Source: Rhodospirillum sp. UBA1311 (GTDB lineage Bacteria; Pseudomonadota; Alphaproteobacteria; Rhodospirillales; Rhodospirillaceae). Taken from it: DNA of 9,825 nt. Position 1 is the stretch's first letter. Each line of letters opens with the position of its first letter. Shown here one piece after another: positions 1 through 7,412 of the stretch. The notes under the pieces were generated by a model. That model did no database searches. It worked only from the letters and a program-made list of their open reading frames with translations, and had not been told where the DNA came from. The translations under genes were made by a program, and so were the position numbers. The stretch is from the NCBI GenBank assembly GCA_002307145.1, contig DBTR01000105.1, positions 618 through 10,442 of the forward strand, read 5' to 3'.

Positions 1-215
1 ACCTTGCGGATCTCCTTCGGGGTCGGGATGCCATCCCGCGACTTCACCAGAGAGGACTTCGACTCTTCCCGGATGATGTCCATGCACAACTCGACGCATT
101 CGTCGCAGATGAACACGGTGGGTCCGGCGATGAGCTTCCTGACCTCATGCTGGCTTTTGCCGCAGAACGAGCAATACAACGTGTTCTTCGAATCGCCGCC
201 AGAGGATTTGACCAT
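1..215 (-). CDS. clpX: ATP-dependent Clp protease ATP-binding subunit ClpX, N-terminal part (runs off the window)
   Basis: The 71 visible residues are the ClpX zinc-binding domain, which dimerises and recruits substrates and adaptors for the ClpXP unfoldase-protease in the cytoplasm. The four zinc cysteines are visible at residues 15, 18, 37 and 40 (CSFC and CDEC), with LIAGPTVFICDECVELC between and after them, as in the family. The AAA+ ATPase domain lies beyond the window edge. The start ATG at 215 is supported by an AGGAG six bases upstream (222–226 on the plus strand). It follows clpP on the same strand after 200 bp, the usual alphaproteobacterial arrangement, and would supply the unfoldase ring for that peptidase. 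The window edge, not a mutation, ends the reading frame. Confidence 0.97.
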   Translation of the reverse strand, partial: MVKSSGGDSKNTLYCSFCGKSQHEVRKLIAGPTVFICDECVELCMDIIREESKSSLVKSRDGIPTPKEIRK

Positions 216-278
216 CCGATACTCCTGCCATCGCGGTCGCCCGCCGCGCGCACGCGACGGGAACCGAACTACACGTCG

Positions 279-307
279 ACTATCCTATCCGGACAATCGC
301 GTAACAA
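279..307 (-). promoter_or_regulatory. Possible sigma-70-type promoter for clpX
   Basis: On the minus strand TTGTTA (302–307) and GATAGT (279–284) are separated by 17 bases. Each matches the -35/-10 consensus at four of six positions. The distance to the clpX start is about 60 bases. It would allow clpX to be expressed apart from clpP. The match is weak and was found by eye. Confidence 0.3.
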
Positions 308-353
308 ACAACCCGCTAAATCCAGCCAAGATCCAGCCGTGACACCGTGGCTT

Positions 354-410
354 CCCCCCAGATGTGGGGGGCCGCCGCAAAAACGTCACCCTCGGTGCGG
401 GTTTTCCCGC
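354..410 (-). other. Two short hairpins in the clpP–clpX gap (possible attenuator or mRNA-end structure)
   Basis: Two perfect inverted repeats follow the clpP stop. The first is GCGGG/CCCGC with a 4-base loop (397–410), six bases past the stop, and has a T5 run on the minus strand only 17 bases later (376–380). The second is a six-base C/G stem with loop AGATGT (354–371). Neither is a textbook terminator, since the T-run is not next to a stem. They could give partial termination or protect the clpP mRNA 3' end while letting some transcripts reach clpX. Confidence 0.35.
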
Positions 411-415
411 TACCT

Positions 416-1060
416 TCAGGTGGCGCTCTTGGTTTCGGCGGTTCCCGGACGCTCGGCAACGACCTCGTCCACCAGACCGAAGGCTTTGGCGGCGGTGGCG
501 GTCATGAAGTTGTCGCGATCCATCGCGCGCTCGATCGTCGCGAGTTCCTGGCCGGTAAAGTCGGCGTAGAGCTGGTTCAGACGGCTGCGCAGCTCAAGGA
601 TCTCGCGCGCCTGGATCTCGATATCCGCCGCCTGACCCTGGAAGCCGCCGGAGGGCTGGTGGATCATGATCCGCGAATTCGGCAGGGCGTAGCGCTTGCC
701 CTTGGTGCCCGCGGCGAGCAGGAACGAACCCATCGAGGCCGCCTGCCCCATGCACACCGTCGACACGTCCGAACGGATATAGTTCATGGTGTCGAAAATC
801 GCCAGACCGGAGGTCACGACGCCACCCGGGGAATTGATGTAGAAGGAGATATCCTTCGCCGGGTTCTCGGATTCGAGGAACAGCAACTGCGCGCAGATCA
901 GGCTGGCGACGTCGTCGTTGACCGCGCCGGTGAGGAAGATGATGCGCTCTTTCAGCAGTCGCGAGTAGATATCGTAGGACCGCTCGCCGCGGCTGGTCTG
1001 CTCCACCACCATCGGGACCAGGGTGCTGTTGAAGACTTCGATGGGGTCACGGTCGCGCAT
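416..1060 (-). CDS. clpP: ATP-dependent Clp protease proteolytic subunit ClpP
   Basis: Serine peptidase forming the double seven-membered ring that degrades proteins fed to it by ClpX or ClpA. At 214 residues it has the normal family length. The catalytic triad is in place: Ser109 in GQAASMG, His134 in MIHQP and Asp183 in RDNFM, with the same spacing as in Escherichia coli ClpP. The N-terminal LVPMVVEQTSRGERSYDIYSRLL block is near-identical to the family, and the first ~13 residues correspond to the self-cleaved propeptide. AGAGGA lies just before the ATG. It sits 148 bp downstream of tig on the same strand, behind the tig terminator, so it probably has its own promoter. No abnormal residues seen. 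Confidence 0.99.
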   Translation of the reverse strand: MRDRDPIEVFNSTLVPMVVEQTSRGERSYDIYSRLLKERIIFLTGAVNDDVASLICAQLLFLESENPAKDISFYINSPGGVVTSGLAIFDTMNYIRSDVSTVCMGQAASMGSFLLAAGTKGKRYALPNSRIMIHQPSGGFQGQAADIEIQAREILELRSRLNQLYADFTGQELATIERAMDRDNFMTATAAKAFGLVDEVVAERPGTAETKSAT

Positions 1061-1108
1061 GGAATCCTCTCAGTCGGGGGAAGGGAATGTCGGAGGGATA
1101 AGTTAACG

Positions 1109-1137
1109 ACATATCCGCATTTTCGCGAGCCTTGCAA
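1109..1137 (-). promoter_or_regulatory. Weak candidate promoter for clpP
   Basis: The tig–clpP gap holds CTTGCAA (minus strand, 1132–1138) with an AT-richer stretch GATATGTC about 17–19 bases further on (around 1108–1115). It can be read as a poor sigma-70 promoter. It can also be read as a heat-shock sigma-32 promoter, since CTTG and TATGT resemble the alphaproteobacterial form, but the spacing is slightly long. clpP is a classic heat-shock gene, which makes the second reading attractive but unproven. Confidence 0.22.
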
Positions 1138-1149
1138 GGCCGGAAATGC

Positions 1150-1180
1150 CGACGCCCGGAAGGTTTTCTTCCGGGCGTCG
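1150..1180 (-). terminator. Intrinsic terminator of tig
   Basis: A perfect 13-bp stem, CGACGCCCGGAAG paired with CTTCCGGGCGTCG, closes a five-base loop 28 bases past the tig stop codon. It lies between two genes on the same strand. The T-run after the stem is short (GCATTTCC on the minus strand), so release may be incomplete, but the stem is by far the strongest in this part of the window. Confidence 0.7.
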
Positions 1181-1208
1181 CCTGGGTTCAACCGTGCATG
1201 TGCAGGGT

Positions 1209-2669
1209 TTATTCCTCGGTTGCGGCCTTGGCCTTCTTCTTCGGCGCCTTCTTCGGAGCCTCGGCGTCGGCCGGAGCCTCCTCGGCGGCGTCGTCGGCCT
1301 TGGCCTTCTTCTTCGCGGCCGGCTTCTTCTTCGGCGCGGCGGCTTCCTCGGCGTCGGGGTCGGCCAGGAGTTCCTGCGGGGTCACTTCACGATCGGTGAG
1401 CTTGACCAGTTCCAGGACGAAATCGACGGTCTTTTCCTCGAACAACGGGGCGTGGAACTGCTCCATCGCCTGCGGGTTCTTGGTGAAGTACTCGAACACC
1501 TGGCGTTCCTGGCCCGGGAACTGCCGCGCCTGCTGGAACATCGCGCGCTGCAGGTCTTCCTTGGTCACCTGGATGTTGTTGATCCGACCGATTTCGGCCA
1601 GGAGCAGACCCAGGCGCACGCGGCGCTCGGCGATCGCCTTGTACTCTTCCTTGAGCGCGTCTTCCGACTTCTCGACGTCGGCCGGGTCGAGGGTGCCGTT
1701 GGTCTTGGCTTCCTCGATGCTCTTCCAGATCGCCTCGAACTCGTTGTCGAGCATGCCCGCCGGAATTTCGAACTTGTGGGTCTCGTCGAGGGCGTCGAGC
1801 AGGACGCGCTTCAGACGCTGGCGCGAAGCCTGGTTGAATTCGGCTTCGATCCGGCCCTTCACCGCTTCGCGGAGAGCGGCGACGTTCTCCAAGCCTTCGT
1901 GCTTGGCGAGTTCGTCGTTGATCTCGTGCTTGTGGACTTCCTTGATCGCCTTGACGGTGACGTCGAAGGTGGTGTCCTTGCCGGCGAGATCGGCAGCGTG
2001 GTAACCCTCGGGGAAGGTCACCTTGACCTCGACCTTGTCGCCGATGTTGGCGCCGACCAACTGGTCCTCGAAGCCGGGGATGAACATGCCCGAGCCGAGT
2101 TCGAGATCGAAGTCGTCGCCCGTGCCGCCCTCGAACGGAACGCCGTCCTTCTTACCGACGAAGTCGATCGAGACGACGTCGCCCTTCGCCGCCGGGCGCT
2201 TCTCGGCGATCGGATGCGCGTGCGCGTGCTGGGTGGCGAGGTTTTCCATCGCCTTTTCGACGTCTTCCGCCGGAGCGGTCGCCTTCAGGCGCTCCAGGCT
2301 GATGGTCGAGAGGTCGCCGATCTTGATTTCCGGCAGGACTTCCATCGCCACCGAGAATTCCAGATCCTTGCCGTCTTCGAACGAGACGATCTCGATCTTC
2401 GGCTGGATCGCCGGACGCAGATCACGCTCCTTGACCGCCTGGGCGGTGGATTCGTTGATCATCGCATCGAGCACCTCGCCCATCACCGCGCCACGGTAGC
2501 GCTTGGTGAGGAAGCTCATCGGCACCTTGCCCGGACGGAAGCCCGGGATCGACGCGGTTTCACCGACCTGCACAAGGCGGGCGGTGACTTTTTCCTCGAT
2601 GGTGGCGGCCGGCACGAGAATCGTGAACTCGCGCTTCAGCCCTTCGGTCTTCGTTTCGGTAACCTGCAT
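1209..2669 (-). CDS. tig: Trigger factor (ribosome-associated chaperone and peptidyl-prolyl isomerase)
   Basis: Binds the ribosome exit tunnel and shelters nascent chains. The 486-residue protein starts MQVTETKTEGLKREF. The ribosome-binding signature GFRPGKVP lies at residues 43–50, exactly as in Escherichia coli. An FKBP-type isomerase domain spans about 163–248 (KGDVVSIDFVGKKDG onward), and the helical C-terminal substrate-cradling region follows. The reading frame is open far upstream, through the tRNA gene, but the family N-terminus fixes the start at 2669; only a weak GAG lies upstream as a ribosome binding site. The last 47 residues are an unusual tail of alternating acidic, Ala/Pro and KKK stretches with 13 lysines. 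The gene lies 149 bp after tRNA-Leu and ends in a strong hairpin before clpP. Confidence 0.98.
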   Translation of the reverse strand: MQVTETKTEGLKREFTILVPAATIEEKVTARLVQVGETASIPGFRPGKVPMSFLTKRYRGAVMGEVLDAMINESTAQAVKERDLRPAIQPKIEIVSFEDGKDLEFSVAMEVLPEIKIGDLSTISLERLKATAPAEDVEKAMENLATQHAHAHPIAEKRPAAKGDVVSIDFVGKKDGVPFEGGTGDDFDLELGSGMFIPGFEDQLVGANIGDKVEVKVTFPEGYHAADLAGKDTTFDVTVKAIKEVHKHEINDELAKHEGLENVAALREAVKGRIEAEFNQASRQRLKRVLLDALDETHKFEIPAGMLDNEFEAIWKSIEEAKTNGTLDPADVEKSEDALKEEYKAIAERRVRLGLLLAEIGRINNIQVTKEDLQRAMFQQARQFPGQERQVFEYFTKNPQAMEQFHAPLFEEKTVDFVLELVKLTDREVTPQELLADPDAEEAAAPKKKPAAKKKAKADDAAEEAPADAEAPKKAPKKKAKAATEE

Positions 2670-2818
2670 GGGGAGCTCTGTGACTGTTCTTGGAGAATGA
2701 CCAAACGACGCAGCGCCGACGCGGTTCCCGGAGTACCCGGGCGCGGCGGAGCGTCGCGCGAAACCTGTCCCTGGCAATTCATCGACGGCAGAGGGCGCGG
2801 GCCAGTGGCGCGTCTGCT

Positions 2819-2903
<85 letters not shown>

Positions 2904-2947
2904 AATGCCCCGTACACATGTACGACGAATCGCCGGAGCGGGGTTCT

Positions 2948-2976
2948 ATAACACGCTCCCGCCGTAACGACACCAA
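2948..2976 (-). promoter_or_regulatory. Possible promoter for tRNA-Leu
   Basis: On the minus strand TTGGTG (2971–2976) and TGTTAT (2948–2953) are 17 bases apart, about 44 bases before the mature tRNA 5' end. The -10 matches four and the -35 three of six consensus positions. No clear terminator separates the tRNA from the Na/Pi gene upstream, so read-through from that operon is also possible. Confidence 0.28.
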
Positions 2977-3023
2977 TAATTTACCACATCCGCACCGCAC
3001 GCAACGCACACGCGCGCAGGTTC

Positions 3024-4736
3024 TCAGGCGACCGTATCGGAATCGAGGCTGACTTCGGGGCGGGCCGCCAACTCTTCGGCGACTTCGTCGCCTGGAACTT
3101 CGTTTTCCGGCAGAACGTCGTAGCCGATGCTCGCCACCTGGGTATTGATCCAGCGAATGTCCAGGATCAGGTCGAGGTGCGCGGAGCTGCTCTCCTGGGT
3201 GTTGGAGACGTCCTGGCTGAGGCGATCGATGTGCCGCCTCAGGCTGTCGTTGCACATCATCTTGAAGTCGCGCTTGCGCTGCACCAGAACGCCCGCGGAA
3301 TCGGCGCTCCACGCCATGATCACCTCGGCGGCGAGCTGGGCGTTGCCGATCAGGTATTCGAACAGGGTATCGAGGTCGTCCCTGCCCTGCGGCGAGAACT
3401 TCTTCCCGTCCTTTTTCATCGCCTTCGGGATGCCGACCATGGTCTTCGAGATCACGTCGCCGGAGTTCTCCAGGCTGGCGCTGTAGCGCAGGAGCGCCAG
3501 GACCTTGCGCTGGTCGGTCTCACCCATGCCCTTGCGGGTGAGGTCGACGGCGTAGACCCGCACCGCCTTGAACAGGACGTCGACCTTGTTCTCCTGCCGG
3601 AGAATCTCGTCGGCCTTCTCTGGCTCGCCCGAGAGCAGCATCTCGTGGGTCAGCTCCAGCATGTACTGGATCGTGCCGAGGATCCGCAGCACTTCGCGAG
3701 AGAGCGCGGTGACCGGGAACGGCTCGGGCTTGGCGGGTTCGCCGCTGGCGGGAATGTATTTCGGTCCGATCAGGTCGGCAGGCTTCACCGTCTCGACGAA
3801 GCATCGGTCGAGCAGGCGCGCGATCGGCTTGACCAGCCCCGAGAACACCACGATCAGCGCGATGTTGAAGAGGATGTGGAGGATCATCACGCGGAAGCCG
3901 GGCTCGCCCGGCAGCACGCCGTAGAGTCCCTTGATCCAATGCAGGCCAGCGAAACAGGCCAGCACGCCGCCGAGCTTGAACGCGGCGTTGCCCCAGACGA
4001 TCCGGCGCGCTGGCGCGGCCTGGCTCCAGGTCATTACGATCGGCGGTACGGCGTTACCGAGGTTGATGCCGAACAGCGCGGCGAAGATCAGGGCGGGATC
4101 GTTGGTCACCCCGGCCTGCACCAGGGAGGCCCAGAACAGCAGGATCGCAATCGAGGAATGCGCGAGCCAGGTGAGGATCGCGAACAGCAGCAGCGCCAGG
4201 AGCAGCTCGCTGCCGAGGGAAGAGATGATCACCCGAATCAGGTCGCTGGAGGCGAGCCCGCTCGAAACCTGGCTCATGAAGGTGAGCGCGATCAGGATCA
4301 TCGCGACGCCGAGCGCGATCCGGCCGAATTGCTTGAAGGGGGAATCGGTGTCGGCGAAGAATGCATGCAACAGGTAGCCGACGAACATCAGGACCGGCCA
4401 CATCGCCTTCAGGTCGAGAGTCAGCAGCGCCGCCACCACCGCGCTCCCCGCATCGGCGCCGAGCAGCAGCAGCAAGCCGTCGGCGACCGGAATCACGCCG
4501 ATCCCGGCGAGGCTCGACGTGAACACCGCGACCGCGATCGAGCTTTGCAGCGCCGTCGCCGCGCCCACGCCGATCATCAGCGCGACCAGGAAGTTGTTGA
4601 GTGCGCGAGGCAGGATCTTGCGAATCTGTGCGCCGTAGGTGCGCATTACGCCGGTCCGGACCATCCGCACGCCCCACAACAGGAGGGTGGCCGCGCCGAG
4701 GATCATCGTCAGTTCGTAAGTTCCCGATGTCTGCAT
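3024..4736 (-). CDS. Na/Pi-cotransporter family membrane protein with C-terminal PhoU-like domain
   Basis: Inner-membrane carrier of the Na/Pi cotransporter superfamily, which includes YjbB-type proteins reported to export phosphate. The 570 residues fall into two parts. About 1–320 is a membrane domain with two inverted halves, each marked by a family motif: TALQSSIAVAVF (QSS at 64–66) with GADAGS (93–98), and LAHSSIAILLF (HSS at 193–195) with GINLGN (223–228). About 345–540 is a soluble helical region like PhoU. In the second half His replaces the usual Gln of QSS, and GINLGNAVPP differs from the common GANxGTT, so the ion site may be altered. AGGA precedes the ATG, which lies only 10 bp after the HAD-phosphatase stop, so the two are probably cotranscribed. 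Substrate and direction (phosphate export is my preference) are inferred from family and neighbours. Confidence 0.88.
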   Translation of the reverse strand: MQTSGTYELTMILGAATLLLWGVRMVRTGVMRTYGAQIRKILPRALNNFLVALMIGVGAATALQSSIAVAVFTSSLAGIGVIPVADGLLLLLGADAGSAVVAALLTLDLKAMWPVLMFVGYLLHAFFADTDSPFKQFGRIALGVAMILIALTFMSQVSSGLASSDLIRVIISSLGSELLLALLLFAILTWLAHSSIAILLFWASLVQAGVTNDPALIFAALFGINLGNAVPPIVMTWSQAAPARRIVWGNAAFKLGGVLACFAGLHWIKGLYGVLPGEPGFRVMILHILFNIALIVVFSGLVKPIARLLDRCFVETVKPADLIGPKYIPASGEPAKPEPFPVTALSREVLRILGTIQYMLELTHEMLLSGEPEKADEILRQENKVDVLFKAVRVYAVDLTRKGMGETDQRKVLALLRYSASLENSGDVISKTMVGIPKAMKKDGKKFSPQGRDDLDTLFEYLIGNAQLAAEVIMAWSADSAGVLVQRKRDFKMMCNDSLRRHIDRLSQDVSNTQESSSAHLDLILDIRWINTQVASIGYDVLPENEVPGDEVAEELAARPEVSLDSDTVA

Positions 4737-4746
4737 GGTTCCTACT

Positions 4747-5514
4747 CTACAATGCGCCGAGGTGGTCGAGAATCAGGGCCGGCCGATAGGCGATTTCCGC
4801 GAGGTCTGCCCGCCTCGCTTCGCCGCTCAAGACCAGGATGAAGTCGATCCCCGCGTTCTCGGCGAGTTTCATGTCGGTGCTCAGGCGGTCGCCCACCATC
4901 ACCATTTCCTCCGCCGCGAAACGCTTCAGCAGCGGCGCGAGGATTGCCGGGTTGGGCTTGCCGAACACCCGGTCGGGCACGCGCCCGGTGGCTTCCTCGT
5001 AGAGCTTGACGAAGCTGCCGACATCGGGCAGCGGGCCGCGCGGCGATGGGCACACGCGGTCGGGATGGGTCGCGAGAAACCGCACCTCGGGCCGCTGCAG
5101 CAGCAGGCACGAGGTTTCGAGTTTGGCGTAGGTGAGGTCGGTGTCGTAGCCCAGCACCACCGCCTGGCAGTCATCCCCGGCGGTGAAGACGAGGTTGGGC
5201 ATGCGCTGGCGCAGGTAGCCCTGCAGGCTGGCGTTGCCGACCGGATAGATCCGGTCGATGCCGGTTTCGCCGAGGTAATCGACGAGAGGCACGAGCGGCG
5301 AGAGAATCCGCTCGATGCCGACGTCGAGGCCGAAGGCCGCCAGTTTGGCGACGTAGTCGGCGAGATTCCGCGAGGTGTTGTTGCTCAGAAAGAAGATTTC
5401 CTTCTCCCCGAGATTGCGCTTGATGAAGTCGACGGTCGGCTGGATGGGCCGGTCACCGAGGTAGACCGTCCCATCCAGGTCGAACACGAAACACCGCTTC
5501 GTGCGCATGTCCAT
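4747..5514 (-). CDS. HAD superfamily subfamily IIA phosphatase (NagD / phosphoglycolate- or glycerol-phosphate-phosphatase-like)
   Basis: Cytoplasmic Mg-dependent phosphatase using an aspartyl-phosphate intermediate. All four HAD motifs are present in the 255 residues: DLDGT (nucleophile Asp12, acid Asp14), SNNTS (Ser44), Lys186 in FGKPNP, and VGDRLSTD (Asp209 and Asp214). The C2-type cap between motifs II and III and the length fit HAD-IIA, a family that includes NagD, phosphoglycolate phosphatases and glycerol-3-phosphate phosphatases. The exact substrate cannot be read from sequence. Its ATG follows the dctM stop with no gap (TAGATG) and no clear ribosome binding site, so translation is probably coupled to dctM; a second in-frame ATG two codons later (5508) is an alternative start. 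Its place between a TRAP transporter and a phosphate carrier suggests it releases phosphate from the imported compound or its product. Confidence 0.9.
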   Translation of the reverse strand: MDMRTKRCFVFDLDGTVYLGDRPIQPTVDFIKRNLGEKEIFFLSNNTSRNLADYVAKLAAFGLDVGIERILSPLVPLVDYLGETGIDRIYPVGNASLQGYLRQRMPNLVFTAGDDCQAVVLGYDTDLTYAKLETSCLLLQRPEVRFLATHPDRVCPSPRGPLPDVGSFVKLYEEATGRVPDRVFGKPNPAILAPLLKRFAAEEMVMVGDRLSTDMKLAENAGIDFILVLSGEARRADLAEIAYRPALILDHLGAL

Positions 5515-6792
5515 CTACATCAGCCACTTCAACGGCGCGAGCGACAGCACCGGGAAGAACAGCAGCAGGAACAGCACCGCGACTTCCATGAGGAAGAACG
5601 GCGCCATCTTTCGGACGAGATAGCCGAGATTGATCTCGGCCGAACCCGCCACCACGAACAGCACCGTGCCGACCGGCGGCGTGATCACGCCCAAGCCCAC
5701 GTTCAACACGAACAGGAGCCCGAAGAAATACGGATCGATCCCCGCCTGCAGGATCAGCGGATAGAACACCGGCGCGAACAACAGGATGTTCGGCGTCAGG
5801 TCCATCACCATCCCGGCGGCAAAGAGGAACAGCATGATCGCAACCAGCAGCAGACGCGGACTGTCCACCAGCGGCCCGAAGAACTGCCCCATCTGGTCCG
5901 GAATCTGCGCCGAGGTAATGAACCAGCCGACCGCCGTGGCGGTGCCGACGATGAACATCACCACCGCCGTGGTGCGCGCCGCGGCGGTGCTGACCTTGAG
6001 CAGGTCGCGTACGGACAGTTCGCGGTAATAGAGGCAGCACACCACGATCGCGTAGACGGCGGCGAACGCACCGCCTTCGGTGGGGGTGAACACCCCAAAC
6101 CGGATGCCGCCCAGGAGAATCACCGGCAGCATGAACGCTGGCATGGATTCCTTGAGAATCTGGATCGCCTCGGCGCGGGTGAAGGTGATCGTTTCGGTGT
6201 AGCCGTCGACGCGGACGATGAAGAACCACATCACCAGCAGGAAGAAGCCGATCAGGAGACCCGGCACCAGCCCGATCATGAACAGCTTGGTGATCGACAG
6301 GCCCATGGTCGCGCCAAGAAGAATGAAATTGGCGGATGGCGGGATGATCGGACCGAGAATCGCGCCCGCAGCGATCACGCCACCTGCGCGACCGGAGTTG
6401 TAACCCGCGTCCTTCATCATCGGATAGAGGATGCCCATCAGGGCCGCCGCTTCGCCCACCGAACTCCCCATCAACCCTGCAAAGATCACGCTCGCGACGA
6501 TCGTCGCGTAGCCGAGGCCGCCCCTGACCCGTCCGATGATCAACTGCGACAGCAGGACCACGCGCTTCGAGAGACCGCCCTTGGCCATGATCTCGCCCGC
6601 AAAGACGAAGAACGGGATCGCCATCAGGGGATAGTTGTTGACGCCATCGACCATCGCTTGCGGAATGATCATGAAGTCGCCGTCACCGGAGAAGATCATC
6701 AGGGTGATGGCGCACAATACCAGGCCCAAAGCGATGGGAATTCCCAGGAAAAGAAAGACGACGAGGCTGCTGAGAAATACGACGAGTTCCAT
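5515..6792 (-). CDS. dctM: TRAP transporter large permease subunit (DctM family)
   Basis: The ion-coupled transport subunit of a tripartite ATP-independent periplasmic transporter, embedded in the inner membrane. At 425 residues, almost wholly hydrophobic with about a dozen membrane segments, it has the standard length. Family motifs are clear: AIPFFVFAGEIM (58–69), GSSVGEAAALMG (109–120), GPIIPPSANF (147–156), the second-half FTPTEGGAFAAVYA block, and GLGVITPPVGTVLF near the C-terminus. It pairs with DctQ; its ATG overlaps the dctQ stop by one base (TAATG), a usual sign of coupled translation and equal subunit dosage. The substrate is set by DctP, not by this subunit. The stop codon abuts the HAD-phosphatase start. 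Confidence 0.97.
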   Translation of the reverse strand: MELVVFLSSLVVFLFLGIPIALGLVLCAITLMIFSGDGDFMIIPQAMVDGVNNYPLMAIPFFVFAGEIMAKGGLSKRVVLLSQLIIGRVRGGLGYATIVASVIFAGLMGSSVGEAAALMGILYPMMKDAGYNSGRAGGVIAAGAILGPIIPPSANFILLGATMGLSITKLFMIGLVPGLLIGFFLLVMWFFIVRVDGYTETITFTRAEAIQILKESMPAFMLPVILLGGIRFGVFTPTEGGAFAAVYAIVVCCLYYRELSVRDLLKVSTAAARTTAVVMFIVGTATAVGWFITSAQIPDQMGQFFGPLVDSPRLLLVAIMLFLFAAGMVMDLTPNILLFAPVFYPLILQAGIDPYFFGLLFVLNVGLGVITPPVGTVLFVVAGSAEINLGYLVRKMAPFFLMEVAVLFLLLFFPVLSLAPLKWLM

Positions 6793-7313
6793 TATCCCAT
6801 CCTCTTCTGGTCAGCCTTGAATTCCGAGGCAGGCTTCCTGATCGTCGCGAACAATTCGCGGACGTAGAAGCCGAACACCACGATCGCCATCAGAGGAAGG
6901 GTGCCGTTCACGAAGATCATGTTGATGCCGGTGGCAACGGTATACGTATCCATGGTCTGCAAGACCAAGCTCACGCCGCCGATCGCCAGCAAGCCGATGG
7001 CGCACAGCGAGAGGGCTTGCGCGACGATATCGGTAGCCTTGCGCGAGACGCCCGAGAGCTTCGCCGTGACCATGTCGACGGCGATATGACGACCGCGATA
7101 AAACGCTTCGATCGCACCGAAAAAGGTGATGTACATGAAGAGGAAGCGCGCCCATTCCTCGCTCGGTGCGAAGCTGGAACGGAAAACGTAACGCAAGACC
7201 GCGTTGTAGAAAACCAACCCAATCATGCCGAGAAACACTGCGGCGCAGAATACCTGGAAGGCGATCGCCCATCCGGAATCCCGGGTTTCCTCGTTCGGAA
7301 GTTGTTCGCTCAT
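6792..7313 (-). CDS. dctQ: TRAP transporter small permease subunit (DctQ family)
   Basis: Small membrane subunit that holds DctM and helps dock the binding protein. The 173 residues contain four hydrophobic segments at about 15–37, 54–72, 92–118 and 130–152. The family signature runs through NAVLRYVFRSSFAPSEEWAR (37–56), MYITFFGAIEAFYRGRHIAVD follows, and GRHI at 74–77 is the usual loop after segment two. AGGAGA lies about seven bases before the ATG. It follows dctP after 99 bp that include a long hairpin and overlaps dctM by one base. Confidence 0.95.
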   Translation of the reverse strand: MSEQLPNEETRDSGWAIAFQVFCAAVFLGMIGLVFYNAVLRYVFRSSFAPSEEWARFLFMYITFFGAIEAFYRGRHIAVDMVTAKLSGVSRKATDIVAQALSLCAIGLLAIGGVSLVLQTMDTYTVATGINMIFVNGTLPLMAIVVFGFYVRELFATIRKPASEFKADQKRMG

Positions 7314-7339
7314 TTCGTCTCTCCTCGTGAGCAGGGATG

Positions 7340-7405
7340 CCGCCTCGGATCGTCGCTGCGGCAGGAAGACGAAACCTCCCGCCGCGACGCCCCCACCCGA
7401 GGCGG
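7340..7405 (-). other. Long intercistronic hairpin between dctP and dctQ
   Basis: A perfect 9-bp outer stem (CCGCCTCGG at 7340–7348 with CCGAGGCGG at 7397–7405) encloses an inner stem CGTCGC/GCGACG (7351–7356, 7384–7389) and, after one mismatch, GCGG/CCGC (7358–7361, 7379–7382). The T-run needed for a normal terminator is missing. In binding-protein transport operons such structures often lie after the binding-protein gene and raise its mRNA level relative to the membrane subunits; that role here is inference. Confidence 0.6.
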
Positions 7406-7412
7406 ATCGCCG

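Noticed and set aside
2986..3016. CGCA-rich short repeats after the Na/Pi gene
   Set aside because: Irregular, short and explained by base bias; no constant unit or spacing, so neither a satellite nor CRISPR.
3177..4841. 554-residue plus-strand open frame opposite the Na/Pi gene
   Set aside because: It is the mirror of a real GC-rich gene, rich in His, Arg, Glu and Gln, with no recognisable domain; the minus-strand frame has clear family motifs.
4735..6867. 710-residue plus-strand open frame opposite dctM and the HAD gene
   Set aside because: Low-complexity His/Arg/Glu/Gln composition typical of an antisense shadow of membrane-protein codons; the opposite strand codes for DctM and a HAD enzyme with all motifs.
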